A DNA stretch of 64,000 nt from AC-32 sp963821495 (GTDB lineage: Bacteria > Actinomycetota > Thermoleophilia > Gaiellales > Gaiellaceae): contig CAWGEA010000003.1 in the NCBI GenBank assembly GCA_963821495.1, forward strand, positions 806,001-870,000, read 5' to 3'. The notes beneath the pieces are model-generated. The model was given only the letters and a program-made list of their open reading frames with translations, had not been told where the DNA came from and searched no databases. The translations under genes were made by a program, and so were the position numbers. Below are positions 1 through 8,068 of this stretch, in pieces; the first letter of the stretch is position 1, and each line of letters opens with the position of its first letter.

Positions 1-420
1 CCGGGCGACGCGAAGCGCGTTGGCGACGGCTGCTTCTACCTCGACTTCATCGTGTGGCTGAACGGCGGCCGGATCGAGCTGGGCGACCGCGTCGGCTTCA
101 ACTACGGCTGCTTCGTCAACGGCTACGGCGGCCTCTTCATCGAGGACGACTGTCGGTTCGGCCCGTACGTGATGATCCACACGGCTAACCATGAGCACGA
201 CGATCCTGAGCAGCCGCTCTGGAGCCTCGGCTGGCGCGACGACGGCCCCCTCCGGATCGGATCGAACTCCTGGATCGGGATGGGAAGCTGCGTCCTGCCG
301 AGCGTGACCATCGGGCAGGGTTGCATCGTCGGTGCCGGGAGCGTGGTCGCGGGCGACCTTCCGGACTACACCGTCGCGGTCGGCAACCCTGCGAAGGTCA
401 TCCGCGAGAGGACTCGCTAG
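1..420 (+). CDS. Hexapeptide-repeat acyltransferase, C-terminal part (5' end outside window)
   Basis: The frame is open from base 1, so the gene starts to the left of the window. The 139 visible codons form the end of a left-handed beta-helix acyltransferase of the NodL/WcaF/CatB type, which usually moves an acetyl group from acetyl-CoA onto a sugar. Visible signs are the histidine-rich loop HTANHEHDD (from about codon 60), repeated hexapeptide turns such as IGQGCIVGAGSVV, and the closing GNPAKVIR. A glycosyltransferase starts 8 bases downstream, so the pair probably belongs to an exopolysaccharide or glycan locus extending leftwards. The exact acceptor sugar is unknown. Confidence 0.85.
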   Translation, partial: PGDAKRVGDGCFYLDFIVWLNGGRIELGDRVGFNYGCFVNGYGGLFIEDDCRFGPYVMIHTANHEHDDPEQPLWSLGWRDDGPLRIGSNSWIGMGSCVLPSVTIGQGCIVGAGSVVAGDLPDYTVAVGNPAKVIRERTR

Positions 421-428
421 CCGTCTCG

Positions 429-1595
429 ATGCGCGTCCTCTTCCTCCAGCGGCAGCCCTGCATACGCGCCCGCAAGCTCGCGGCCGGCCTCCGCAGCGCC
501 GTGCCCGACATCGAGGTGGGCTTCGCCTATGGGGGCCACACCCTGACCGAGTGGTACGGGCGGGGAGACGAGAGCTTCAACCGTCTCTGGAACATCGGCG
601 TCGACGGGGCCGGGCTGGCCGCCGTGCTTGACGAGTATGAGCCGGACGTCGTCCACAGCCACAACCTCCCTGACGTGTTCACCGTGCGCGCGAACGAGCT
701 CGTCGCGGGACTGGTTCCGGTGGTCCACGACGTCCACGACCTCCAGAGCTTGCGCCGGACGGCGTATGAGGACGGCTTCCCCGAGCCGGCCGAACCGCTC
801 GAGCTGGAGCGCCGCGCGCTCGAGGAGAGCGCCGCCGTCGTGACGGTCTCGGCGGAGTTGATGGATGTGCTTCGCCGCCGCTACAACTTGCCGGAGCGGA
901 CGCTCGTGCTCCCCAACTACGCCCTGCGTTCGGATCTGCCGCGGCGCCTCACGCGCACGGAGCACTCCGTCCTCAACCCGCGTCTCGTCTACCAGGGGAC
1001 GATCTCCACCAACGGCGGCCACTACGATCTCCGGAGGATCTTCCAGGCGCTCGTCGACGAGGGCTTCGGAGTGGACGTGTACCCGAACCGGGTCGTGGGC
1101 GAGTACCGCGAGCTGGCCGACAACCTGCGGGGCCTGACGTTGCACGAGCCGCGCCCGCCAGCCGACATGCTGCGCGAGCTGGCGCGCTACGACTTTGGCT
1201 GGGCGGGCTTCAACGCGGAGCTCAACAAGCCGCACCTCGACACGGCGCTCCCGAACAAGATCTTTGAGTATCTGGCCTGCGGACTCCCGGTGATCGCGTT
1301 TCCGCATCGTGCGATCCGCCGGCTCCTCGCTGAGGATCTGGGCATCGTGGTCGCCCACCCGCGGGAAATTGCCGCCGAGCTGCTCCGCTGGGACCTCAGG
1401 GAGCTCCGCCGCAGGGTCGGCGCAGCTCGGTCGAGGTTCACGATCGAGACGAACATCCACCGCTTGGTGGAGCTGTACAGAGAGCTGACCGCGCCGAGCA
1501 CGGAGTCCCGGGCGACGGCCTCCAGCGACCGCTCTCATCGAGGCCCGACGAATGGTCGCAAGGGAAGGACGGGCGCTGTGGCTTCGGCGGACTGA
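429..1595 (+). CDS. Glycosyltransferase (GT4-like, GT-B fold)
   Basis: A 388-residue protein beginning MRVLFLQRQPCIRARKLA. The frame is open further upstream, but this ATG directly follows the acyltransferase stop and gives a typical GT-B N-terminus. The N-terminal half has a Rossmann-like pattern with a HSHNLPD segment and a HDVHD motif. The C-terminal half has the nucleotide-sugar site signature KIFEYLACGLPVIAF. Such enzymes transfer a sugar from an NDP-sugar to a growing glycan at the cytoplasmic membrane. The last 35 or so residues are low complexity and Ser/Arg-rich, suggesting a drifted or extended C-terminus near the element boundary that follows. Substrate unknown. Confidence 0.85.
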   Translation: MRVLFLQRQPCIRARKLAAGLRSAVPDIEVGFAYGGHTLTEWYGRGDESFNRLWNIGVDGAGLAAVLDEYEPDVVHSHNLPDVFTVRANELVAGLVPVVHDVHDLQSLRRTAYEDGFPEPAEPLELERRALEESAAVVTVSAELMDVLRRRYNLPERTLVLPNYALRSDLPRRLTRTEHSVLNPRLVYQGTISTNGGHYDLRRIFQALVDEGFGVDVYPNRVVGEYRELADNLRGLTLHEPRPPADMLRELARYDFGWAGFNAELNKPHLDTALPNKIFEYLACGLPVIAFPHRAIRRLLAEDLGIVVAHPREIAAELLRWDLRELRRRVGAARSRFTIETNIHRLVELYRELTAPSTESRATASSDRSHRGPTNGRKGRTGAVASAD

Positions 1596-1643
1596 GCAAG
1601 ACGATCGCACGGACCGAGCCACACGGAACGGACGCGTCGATAG

Positions 1644-1694
1644 TGCACCCGGCAAGAATCGAACTTGCGCACGCGGTCTAGGCAACCGCTGAGG
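1644..1694 (-). pseudogene. tRNA-Arg(CCT) remnant, 3' half
   Basis: Read on the minus strand, the anticodon arm is GCGGT-TGCCTAG-ACCGC with CCT at the anticodon position (position 33 is G instead of the invariant T). It is followed by a variable loop, a T arm GCAAG-TTCGATT-CTTGC and an acceptor 3' strand CGGGTGCA. The acceptor 5' strand and a proper D arm are missing, so this is not a functional tRNA. The preserved 3' half is what is typically left at an att site after a tRNA-targeting element recombines. Confidence 0.6.
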
Positions 1695-2029
1695 CAGCGC
1701 GAGCCGACGCTCGGCGGGCCGAGTCTCGGCTGCCGCCCCGCGACCGAGAACTTCGGTAGACATCATGTGCAGCTCGCGGAAGGATCCGACCTCGTCGGCC
1801 TGCCCCACTTTCGGCTGGAATTCAGATCATCTGAACCGTCGAGCCCGGACTCAAGTCGATCTGCGAATCGCCGCCTCCGCGACATCGACGGCGGCCTCTG
1901 ACTGACGACCGGTCGGTGTTCGCGATGGAGGTCGGTGACCCGAACTGGATTCAGCACGCCGAGGCGAACATCGGGCACGTCGCGCACGGAGTCGGTACCG
2001 TCACACCGCTACGAGAAAAGCCGCCCGGA

Positions 2030-2083
2030 GAGTTTAGGCACGCGGTTTAGGAAACCGCTGCTCTTCCCAGGAGCAACCGACCC
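2030..2083 (-). pseudogene. tRNA-Arg(CCT) remnant, D and anticodon arms
   Basis: On the minus strand a D arm (GCTC ... GAGC) leads into a perfect anticodon arm GCGGT-TTCCTAA-ACCGC with anticodon CCT and the normal T at position 33. After the variable loop (GTGCC) the T arm is lost. It complements the remnant at 1644-1694: this piece keeps the middle of a tRNA, the other keeps the 3' half. They overlap in the anticodon arm. Confidence 0.6.
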
Positions 2084-2112
2084 TTGAGTTTTTCGAAGGC
2101 GGGCTGGGCTCG

Positions 2113-2340
2113 TCAATGCCGCAGATCGCTCGATCGCGGAGCTTTTAGAGGTCGCCCTCGCTGCGGCTTCGGTGCGCTGCGCGCCCACGCTTCGACGTCT
2201 TCGGCGAGCCACACGGGACCGGCGCGAAGCCGTGCCACCGGAGCCGGGAACTCTGAGCGTGTGACGTACCTGGCCGCCGTTCGTCGGCTGACGCCGAGTA
2301 TCTCGGCCACCTCCGCGAGTCCCGCCAGTCGCAGCTGCAC
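2113..2340 (-). CDS. Excisionase-like helix-turn-helix protein (AlpA/MerR-type)
   Basis: A 75-residue basic protein with a GTG start. Residues 9-30 (EVAEILGVSRRTAARYV) form a helix-turn-helix of the AlpA/excisionase class, followed by FPAPVARL and VWLAEDVEAW, the usual winged-helix continuation. Small HTH proteins of this kind next to tyrosine integrases act as recombination directionality factors or repress the integrase promoter. It is divergent from the integrase across 121 bases containing a perfect inverted repeat. Identification rests on HTH pattern and context; a general small regulator is the alternative. Confidence 0.7.
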   Translation of the reverse strand: MQLRLAGLAEVAEILGVSRRTAARYVTRSEFPAPVARLRAGPVWLAEDVEAWARSAPKPQRGRPLKAPRSSDLRH

Positions 2341-2385
2341 GGCCGAACGTTAAACCGGAGCCCGTTCGGGAGCTTGCAGGTCGTT

Positions 2386-2412
2386 CTTTATGACGTAATC
2401 TATGTCATAAAG
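2386..2412. promoter_or_regulatory. Perfect 9-base inverted repeat between divergent xis-like and integrase genes
   Basis: CTTTATGAC at 2386-2394 and its exact complement GTCATAAAG at 2404-2412 are separated by 9 bases. It lies in the most A+T-rich part of the local sequence, 46 bases upstream of the xis-like start and 49 bases upstream of the integrase start. The symmetry and position fit an operator for a dimeric regulator, plausibly the adjacent HTH protein, controlling both directions. Confidence 0.6.
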
Positions 2413-2461
2413 ATGGATTCCCAAGCGATACCGCGCGGTCGCCGGCGCGGCCCGGCCCGAC

Positions 2462-3607
2462 ATGCCTAGTCTGCAGGCAAACCACTCACGTAGATGTGCC
2501 CTGGGGCGGGCTTGGACGCCGTTCGATCAGGCTACGGTCGGATGTACCTGCCCCGAGGGCCCCTTCTACTACGTAGTGGTGCGTGTCGGCGAGCACGCGC
2601 AGAAAGAAGCCGTCGGCAGGGATCGCGAGCAGGCCGAGATCGCGCTACATCGTCTAACGGCGGCATTCGAGGACGGCAGCTATCGGCCGCGACCGACGAT
2701 CGGCTTCGCCGAGTGGGCAGACCAGTGGTTAGCGTCGCTTGAGCGCAAGCCCACGACCGTCGGCTCGTATCGCTCGACGATCGCTCACGCGAAGGAACTC
2801 TTTGGAGGCGAACGAGTCCGCCGGATCGGCCCCGAGGACATCGCCCGTTTCAACCGGATCCTGCGCGAGCGCGGCTGCTCGCCCTCGACGCGAGCAAAAC
2901 ACCTGCGCGTCCTAGGGGCCTGCCTGCAAGCGGCCATCTACTACCGCTACGCCGACTCGAATCCCGTCCGCGAGCTCCCACCCGCGCAGCGACCGCGGCC
3001 CGAGCGGAAGGAGGCCGCCTACTTCGAAAACGACGAGTTACCGCGACTATTCGCGCACCTTCATGGTGAGCCGTTCAGGTCGCTTTGCCTGGTCGCGCTC
3101 AAGAGCGGGATGCGGCAAGGCGAACTCCTCGCCCTGCGCTGGGCGGATGTTGATCTCGACCAAGCCGTCATCCGCGTCCGCGCGAGCTACACCGGTGGCT
3201 CTCTGGGAACACCGAAGAATCGCGAGCGACGAGACGTCGACTTGATCTCCGACGTCGTCGAGCTGCTCATTGGGTGGCGCGATAGCCGTTCAGGCGATGA
3301 ACTGGTCTTCCCCGGCGAGAGAGGACACCGCTTCCTGTCGCCCACGGTTGTGCTTCGACGGCACCTCTACCCGGCGATGGCCGCGGCCCGGATCCAACGG
3401 GAAGGGCCAACCCAAGAGAAGCGGACCTTTCACAGCTTCCGGCACACCTTCGCTAAACGCGCGCTCGAGAGCGGCGCGCAGATCACCTGGCTCTCCCGCC
3501 ACCTCGGCCACTCTTCCCTCAAGGTGACAACCGACATTTACGGCCACTGGGAACGAGCCGAGCGGAAGCTGCAAGCCGCGAAGATGGAGAACGCCTTCCC
3601 AGTCTGA
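2462..3607 (+). CDS. Tyrosine recombinase/integrase
   Basis: A 381-residue phage/ICE-type integrase that would cut and rejoin att sites to insert or excise a mobile element. An N-terminal arm-binding region (about 1-75), a SAM-like core-binding domain (about 80-170) and a C-terminal catalytic domain are visible. All catalytic residues are present: R218 (in SGMRQGELLALRW), K252, H324 and R327 (HSFRHTF), H350 (HLGHSS) and the nucleophile Y360 (TTDIYGHW). The gene looks intact. Its end is 87 bases from the 3' end of tRNA-Lys, the classical arrangement for an element inserted at a tRNA 3' end. The excisionase-like gene is divergent upstream. Confidence 0.93.
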   Translation: MPSLQANHSRRCALGRAWTPFDQATVGCTCPEGPFYYVVVRVGEHAQKEAVGRDREQAEIALHRLTAAFEDGSYRPRPTIGFAEWADQWLASLERKPTTVGSYRSTIAHAKELFGGERVRRIGPEDIARFNRILRERGCSPSTRAKHLRVLGACLQAAIYYRYADSNPVRELPPAQRPRPERKEAAYFENDELPRLFAHLHGEPFRSLCLVALKSGMRQGELLALRWADVDLDQAVIRVRASYTGGSLGTPKNRERRDVDLISDVVELLIGWRDSRSGDELVFPGERGHRFLSPTVVLRRHLYPAMAAARIQREGPTQEKRTFHSFRHTFAKRALESGAQITWLSRHLGHSSLKVTTDIYGHWERAERKLQAAKMENAFPV

Positions 3608-3612
3608 AGACC

Positions 3613-3631
3613 CCGTACTGAAGCCGTACTG
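3613..3631. repeat. Direct repeat CCGTACTG, 11-base period
   Basis: CCGTACTG at 3613-3620 recurs exactly at 3624-3631, one helical turn apart, six bases after the integrase stop codon and just before the tRNA-Lys 3' end. The placement between int and the presumed att core fits an arm-type binding site for the integrase or excisionase; this is inference from position and spacing. Confidence 0.5.
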
Positions 3632-3694
3632 GCAGGTGACTCGAATCTCCAGGCGCCGACCGGCAAAACCATCAATTTGCGGCCATTTCGCCGA

Positions 3695-3767
3695 TGGGCC
3701 GGGCAGGATTCGAACCTGCGACCTTGGGATTAAAAGTCCCCTGCTCTACCAGCTGAGCTACCGGCCC
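3695..3767 (-). tRNA. tRNA-Lys (anticodon TTT)
   Basis: Full cloverleaf on the minus strand: acceptor GGGCCGG/CCGGCCC, D arm GCTC...GAGC, anticodon loop CTTTTAA, T arm GCAGG-TTCGAAT-CCTGC, discriminator A. CCA is not encoded. The 3' end faces the integrase, so this gene is the probable insertion target of the 2.1-3.6 kb element. Confidence 0.95.
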
Positions 3768-3780
3768 CAGCCCGCCGGCC

Positions 3781-4263
3781 ATGCTACCGCCGAACGGCTG
3801 GATACCCTCCGGCCCGTTGGTCAGAATCGACTTCACGATCGAGATCGAGCGGCCGGCCCAGGAGGTCTTCGGGTACCTGGTCGACCTCGACCGCTTGCCC
3901 GAGTGGCAGGCCAGCGCCGTCGAGTCGCGCGCCGAGTCTCCGCTCGCCGAGGGCGTGCGCGTGACGGAGCGCCGCCGCGTCCTGGGGCGTGAGATCGACA
4001 ACGAGCTCGAGGTCACCGCGTGCGACGCGCCCCGCAGGCTGACGCTGAAAGCGTTGAAGGGGCCGGTCAAGTTCACGGTCGACCACCAGCTGGCCGAGGT
4101 CGACGGCTCGACCCTTCTGCACGTAGTCGCCGAGGCCAAGGCGGGGACGTTCATGAAACTCGCCGAGCCGATGCTGGCCCGCACCGCCGAGGAGGAGCTG
4201 CGCAAGGACTTCGCGCGGCTGAAGGAGCTCCTCGAGGACGGGGGCTATCGGGCTAGGCGGTGA
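3781..4263 (+). CDS. SRPBCC-family (polyketide cyclase/dehydrase-like) protein
   Basis: 160 residues with the START-like SRPBCC pattern: an opening strand (IDFTIEIERPAQEVFGYLVDL), the LPEWQ segment, a long central beta region and a C-terminal helix (AEEELRKDFARLKELLE). Such proteins bind a hydrophobic ligand in a deep pocket; many are of unknown role. A TTG at 3817 would remove 12 poorly conserved residues and is an alternative start. It is convergent with the cyclase gene downstream. A second SRPBCC gene lies at 39169. Confidence 0.8.
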   Translation: MLPPNGWIPSGPLVRIDFTIEIERPAQEVFGYLVDLDRLPEWQASAVESRAESPLAEGVRVTERRRVLGREIDNELEVTACDAPRRLTLKALKGPVKFTVDHQLAEVDGSTLLHVVAEAKAGTFMKLAEPMLARTAEEELRKDFARLKELLEDGGYRARR

Positions 4264-4411
4264 TGTCCCTATTCGTGACGTTCTACGGCGATGGGCCGTA
4301 TCGGGATAACACTGTCCTGCTACCCGCGTATCCGTCCGGCTACTCGTACTTTCGCCCGTTCCGCTACAGGCGCTTCCTTGCACACGGGACTGCAGTAGAG
4401 CCTGCTGCGGC

Positions 4412-7400
4412 TCATGGTCTCGCATCCGCATTGCTTGCGCCCAACGCGGGCGTCTGCGCCGCATACCACTCGAGCCCCATCGCTTCGAAGCGCTTCTGCG
4501 CCTGCACCACGAGCGCCCAATCGCTTCTGGCGATGCCGAGCGTCCGTAGCGCGAACGGCTCGAGGTAAGTGCCGGGAATGGCATAGCGCTCGGCGTCCTC
4601 CACGGCCTCCTCGGCACGGCCGACCGCAAGGAACGCGTCGAGGCGGGTGGCGATGGAGCCGACGAAGTTGTAGATCTGCCAGCTCCACTTCTCCGATCCG
4701 TCGAGCAGGGCCTCGATGCGGTCGAGCTCGCCGCGGATCAGCGCGAGCCGCGCCCGCAGCGGATCGAGCCAGAACTCGTAGCCCTCGAAGCCGAGCGCCG
4801 ACTCTTGCGCCTCGAGTCGGCGCGCCTCGTCGTCCAGCCCAAGCGCCGCGCACGCGACCGCACTGGCAAGGAGGTTGCGTGGGTTGTAGACGCACGGCGT
4901 GTCGGCGTTCGCTGCGACGGCACGCTCGCTCCACTCCGTGCGCTCGTGCAGCCGGTCCCAGCGGCCGGCGGCTTCGTCGAGCGTGACCAGGTTGCCGATC
5001 GCATGCACCTCGTGGTGTGGAGTCAGCCTGGCGGCGATCGCCTCGTGGCGGAGCGCGTGGTGCTCCGCGTCCTCGAGTCGGCCGAGCCCGAGCTTCGCGG
5101 TGGCTGCGCCCCAGTGGATCATCGCGAGGTGGTCCGGATCGTTGATCCGCGGGACGAGCCCGAGCCGCCGCAGCGCCAGCTCGGAGGCGGTCGCGAAGTC
5201 GGCTGTGTACTGAGCGTTGGCGGAGTGTGCGAAGAGACCGAAGGAAAGCAGCTCAACGTCGTCGAGCCGCTCGGCGATCGCGATCGCGAGCTCGGCTGCA
5301 GGGATGTCGTCCTCGAGCATCGCCTTCCCAACCAGGCCGTATGCGTACGGGCGGCTGTCCGGCGGGGCGTGCTCAAGCGTCTGCCGGATCCATCCCAGGA
5401 CGATCGCCCAGTCCGGAGCGGCCTTCCACATCGCGCCGCGCATCGTCGATTCGAAGGACAGCTCCGCATAGAGCCTGACGTGCTCCGCCGGGTCAGCAGT
5501 GAGCTCGAGTGTCTTCTGCATCGACTCCCAGAAGGCCGAGCCGTCGAACTTGAGGGCGTTGACGCGGGCGATCGAGTGCCAGAGCTCCGGATCATCCGGC
5601 CTCAGCTCTGCGGCCCGTTCGAGCAGCCCGAGCGCGTCTTCCAGGTCGAAGCGGGCGAGCGCGAGCTCGGCGGCGCGGCGGAGCCACTGAAGCGCTGAGG
5701 CACGGAGTCTCGCGGCATCGTGGTCGTGGTCACGCCAGGCCAGGTCGGCGATCTCCGGATCGACGGCCTCCGCGTAGTGGTAGGCAAGCGAGCCGGCGCG
5801 GCCGTCGCTCGTGTCCTCGCCCTGGAGCCAATCGGCGTATGCGGCGTGGCGCCGCGCGCGCTCGGCCTTCGGCAGGCTGCCGTACGCCACATCCCGCGTC
5901 AGTGCGTGCTTGAAGACGAGCTCGGGCTCGGTGGGACGGACGAAGCCCCGCTCGACGAGCGTTCGCACCTCGGCCGCAGAGCCCACAAGCGCGGCAAGTC
6001 CGGCCGTCGAGAACGAGCGGCCGATCACGGCGGCAGCCCGAAGCGCATCCTTCGCCCGCGGGTCGAGGAGGTCGATACGTGCGGCGAGCACGCCCTGGAC
6101 GGAGTCAGGGATCGTCAGCGCCCCGGTGTCGAGCGCCCATTCGCCGCGCCGCCGCGTTAACAGCTCGCGGTCGAGGAGGTCCGACAGCACCTCCTCGACG
6201 AAGAACGGGTTCCCTTCGGCGTGGCGGACGACGAGCTCGCGCGCCTTCGCGTCGAGCGGTGCGCCGAGCACCCGGTCGATCAGCTCGCCCGCCTCGTCAT
6301 CGCCGAGCGGCTCCAGGATCAACGTCTCGCCGTGGGGCAGCCCCGGACGCCCCGGTCGTGTCGTCCCGAGGATCAGGACAGGCCCGGCCGCGTCCGACAG
6401 CACCCGAGCGAGGAGCTCGATCAGCGGCTCGGTAGCCCAGTGCAGGTCCTCGAGCACGACGACGGCCGGGCCGCGGGCCCCAATGTCCGACGCGAGGCGC
6501 ACCCATTCGTCCTGGAGCGCGAGCACGGCCGCACGCGGCTCGAGGTCGCCGGCGACGTCGAGCCCCAGGGTCAGCCCGAGGATCTCGTTGCCCGCGATCT
6601 TCTCGAGCGCGGGATCCTCCACCCGCAATCCCAGCTCCTGCCTGAGCACGTCCTCGAGTGGGCTGTACGTGACGCTGCGGCCATAAGAGAGGCAACGGCC
6701 GAGCCGGAAGGTCGTCCCGGGGGGCAGGCGTTCCCGCAGCTCCCGCACCAGTGCCGTCTTGCCGAGCCCGGGCTCGCCGACAACCAAGGCGAAGCGCGGC
6801 TCGTCGGTCACGGACGCCTGCTGTAGCCAGTCGAGCTCGCGCTCGCGGCCGACGAACGTACCCACAAGGCCGTGGCCGCCGCGTGGGCGGCGGGGCGCGA
6901 CCATGCGGCGCAGTTCTCGCGCCACCACGCCGTCCTTTTTGCCCTTCGCCTCGACCGTGGACGGCTCGCCAAACTCGAAGGCGTCCCCGACTAGCGTTGC
7001 AGTGCGCTCGCCGACAAGCACCTGGCCTCGCGCAGCCGCCTGCTCGAGCCTCGCCGCAACGTTCACGGCGTCGCCGGTCGCGAACGAGCTCCCTTCGCGG
7101 GGCCGCCCGACCACGACCTCTCCGGAGTTCACCCCGATCCGCAGCGCGAGGCGGTCGCCGAAGAGCTTCCGCAGGCGCTCGAGCATCCAGAGCGCGGTTT
7201 GCAGTGCACGCTCCGCGTGGTCCTCCTGGGCGGCCGGCGCGCCGAAGACCGCGACGACGGCGTCGCCGATGAACTTCTCGACCGTCCCGCCGCCGAGCGC
7301 GATCTCGGCTTCCATGGCGTCGTAGAACTGCTCCAGGAGATCTCGCGCATGCTCGGGATCGAGCTTGTCCCCGAGCGCGGTGGAGCCGACGAGATCGGCG

Positions 7401-7429
7401 AACAGAAGCGTCGCCAGCTTCCGCTCCAC
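4412..7429 (-). CDS. Class III adenylate/guanylate cyclase fused to AAA ATPase and TPR region
   Basis: A 1005-residue cytoplasmic signalling protein. Residues 1-170 are a class III nucleotide cyclase domain with both metal aspartates (D12 in ADLVGST, D56 in KFIGDAV), the purine-contacting lysine K52, and the catalytic Asn/Arg pair N123 and R127 (DAVNVAARLE), so it looks competent. From about 190 an AAA/NACHT-like ATPase domain follows, with Walker A GEPGLGKT at 218-225. The rest is an alpha-helical TPR-like array. This architecture is common in actinobacteria; the ligand is unknown. GTG start. It is flanked by convergent SRPBCC on one side and tRNA-Glu on the other. Confidence 0.9.
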   Translation of the reverse strand: MERKLATLLFADLVGSTALGDKLDPEHARDLLEQFYDAMEAEIALGGGTVEKFIGDAVVAVFGAPAAQEDHAERALQTALWMLERLRKLFGDRLALRIGVNSGEVVVGRPREGSSFATGDAVNVAARLEQAAARGQVLVGERTATLVGDAFEFGEPSTVEAKGKKDGVVARELRRMVAPRRPRGGHGLVGTFVGRERELDWLQQASVTDEPRFALVVGEPGLGKTALVRELRERLPPGTTFRLGRCLSYGRSVTYSPLEDVLRQELGLRVEDPALEKIAGNEILGLTLGLDVAGDLEPRAAVLALQDEWVRLASDIGARGPAVVVLEDLHWATEPLIELLARVLSDAAGPVLILGTTRPGRPGLPHGETLILEPLGDDEAGELIDRVLGAPLDAKARELVVRHAEGNPFFVEEVLSDLLDRELLTRRRGEWALDTGALTIPDSVQGVLAARIDLLDPRAKDALRAAAVIGRSFSTAGLAALVGSAAEVRTLVERGFVRPTEPELVFKHALTRDVAYGSLPKAERARRHAAYADWLQGEDTSDGRAGSLAYHYAEAVDPEIADLAWRDHDHDAARLRASALQWLRRAAELALARFDLEDALGLLERAAELRPDDPELWHSIARVNALKFDGSAFWESMQKTLELTADPAEHVRLYAELSFESTMRGAMWKAAPDWAIVLGWIRQTLEHAPPDSRPYAYGLVGKAMLEDDIPAAELAIAIAERLDDVELLSFGLFAHSANAQYTADFATASELALRRLGLVPRINDPDHLAMIHWGAATAKLGLGRLEDAEHHALRHEAIAARLTPHHEVHAIGNLVTLDEAAGRWDRLHERTEWSERAVAANADTPCVYNPRNLLASAVACAALGLDDEARRLEAQESALGFEGYEFWLDPLRARLALIRGELDRIEALLDGSEKWSWQIYNFVGSIATRLDAFLAVGRAEEAVEDAERYAIPGTYLEPFALRTLGIARSDWALVVQAQKRFEAMGLEWYAAQTPALGASNADARP

Positions 7430-7568
7430 TGCACGAGGATAACTCGGGCTTCGCGGACCGGGCTGAAATCGTGCCTAGCCCGGAGGGCTCGCTCCTCTCG
7501 CCCAGCCCGGCGGCCAGATCCGGCTCCGCGACCGCCGACTGTCCACCGTTCGCGGCGTTTTCCGGCGC

Positions 7569-7597
7569 TTACCTCCTAACTCGGACGGGGCTATCCT
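7569..7597 (+). promoter_or_regulatory. Possible promoter of tRNA-Glu
   Basis: TATCCT at 7592-7597 sits 9 bases before the tRNA and fits a -10 box in 4 of 6 positions. TTACCT at 7569-7574 is 17 bases further upstream and is a weak -35. The spacing and the short distance to a stable RNA make it plausible. Confidence 0.35.
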
Positions 7598-7606
7598 TCC
7601 GGCGCC

Positions 7607-7679
7607 GCCCCCGTCGACTAGCGGCCTAGGTCACAGCCCTTTCAAGGCTGTAGCACGGGTTCGAATCCCGTCGGGGGCA
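7607..7679 (+). tRNA. tRNA-Glu (anticodon TTC)
   Basis: Cloverleaf with acceptor GCCCCCG/CGGGGGC, anticodon arm CAGCC-CTTTCAA-GGCTG and T arm ACGGG-TTCGAAT-CCCGT, discriminator A. CCA is not encoded. It is followed five bases later by the YjbR-like gene. Confidence 0.95.
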
Positions 7680-7684
7680 TCACC

Positions 7685-8068
7685 GTGGTCACCGTCGACG
7701 AGGTTCGGGCCTTTGCTGGCGCGCTCCCTCGGAGCTCCGAGGGGCTCGTGCGCGGGCAGGTGAAGTTCCGGATCGGGCGGATCGTCTACCTCGCGCTCTC
7801 TCGGGACGGGTCGACCATGGGGTTCGCGTTTCCGAAAGAGCTGCGCGGCGCCCTCGTCGAGGCCGAGCCGGACAAGTTCTCCCTGCCGAGCCAGTCCGAC
7901 CTGCGCTACCACTGGGTTCACGTTCGGCTCGCCGCGATCGACGCGGACGAGATGCGTGAGCTCGTGGAGGATGCCTGGGCGTTCTGCGTCCCGAAGCACG
8001 TGGCCGAGGAGTACGCCGCGGCGCACGGCTACGTCGAGTCTGGCACGCTAGAAGCCGAGGGCGGTTAG
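7685..8068 (+). CDS. MmcQ/YjbR-family protein
   Basis: 127 residues matching the small MmcQ/YjbR fold, a CyaY-like domain of uncertain role often annotated as DNA-binding. Visible family signs are the N-terminal DEVRAFAGALP, the VKFRIGRIVYLAL strand pair, and the C-terminal WVHVRLAAIDADEMRELVEDAW. The gene is packed between two tRNAs, and its TAG stop (8066-8068) lies inside tRNA-Val, overlapping by 10 bases. GTG start five bases after tRNA-Glu. Confidence 0.85.
   Translation: MVTVDEVRAFAGALPRSSEGLVRGQVKFRIGRIVYLALSRDGSTMGFAFPKELRGALVEAEPDKFSLPSQSDLRYHWVHVRLAAIDADEMRELVEDAWAFCVPKHVAEEYAAAHGYVESGTLEAEGG

Larger units (their letters stand above)
1596..2112. other. Non-coding junction region with tRNA remnants
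   Basis: No convincing protein gene on either strand. The stretch holds two partial tRNA-Arg(CCT)-like sequences on the minus strand, listed separately. They share a 23-base direct repeat (1669-1691 and 2038-2060, 21 of 23 identical). The stretch sits between the polysaccharide genes and the excisionase/integrase module and is best read as old recombination junctions. Confidence 0.6.
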
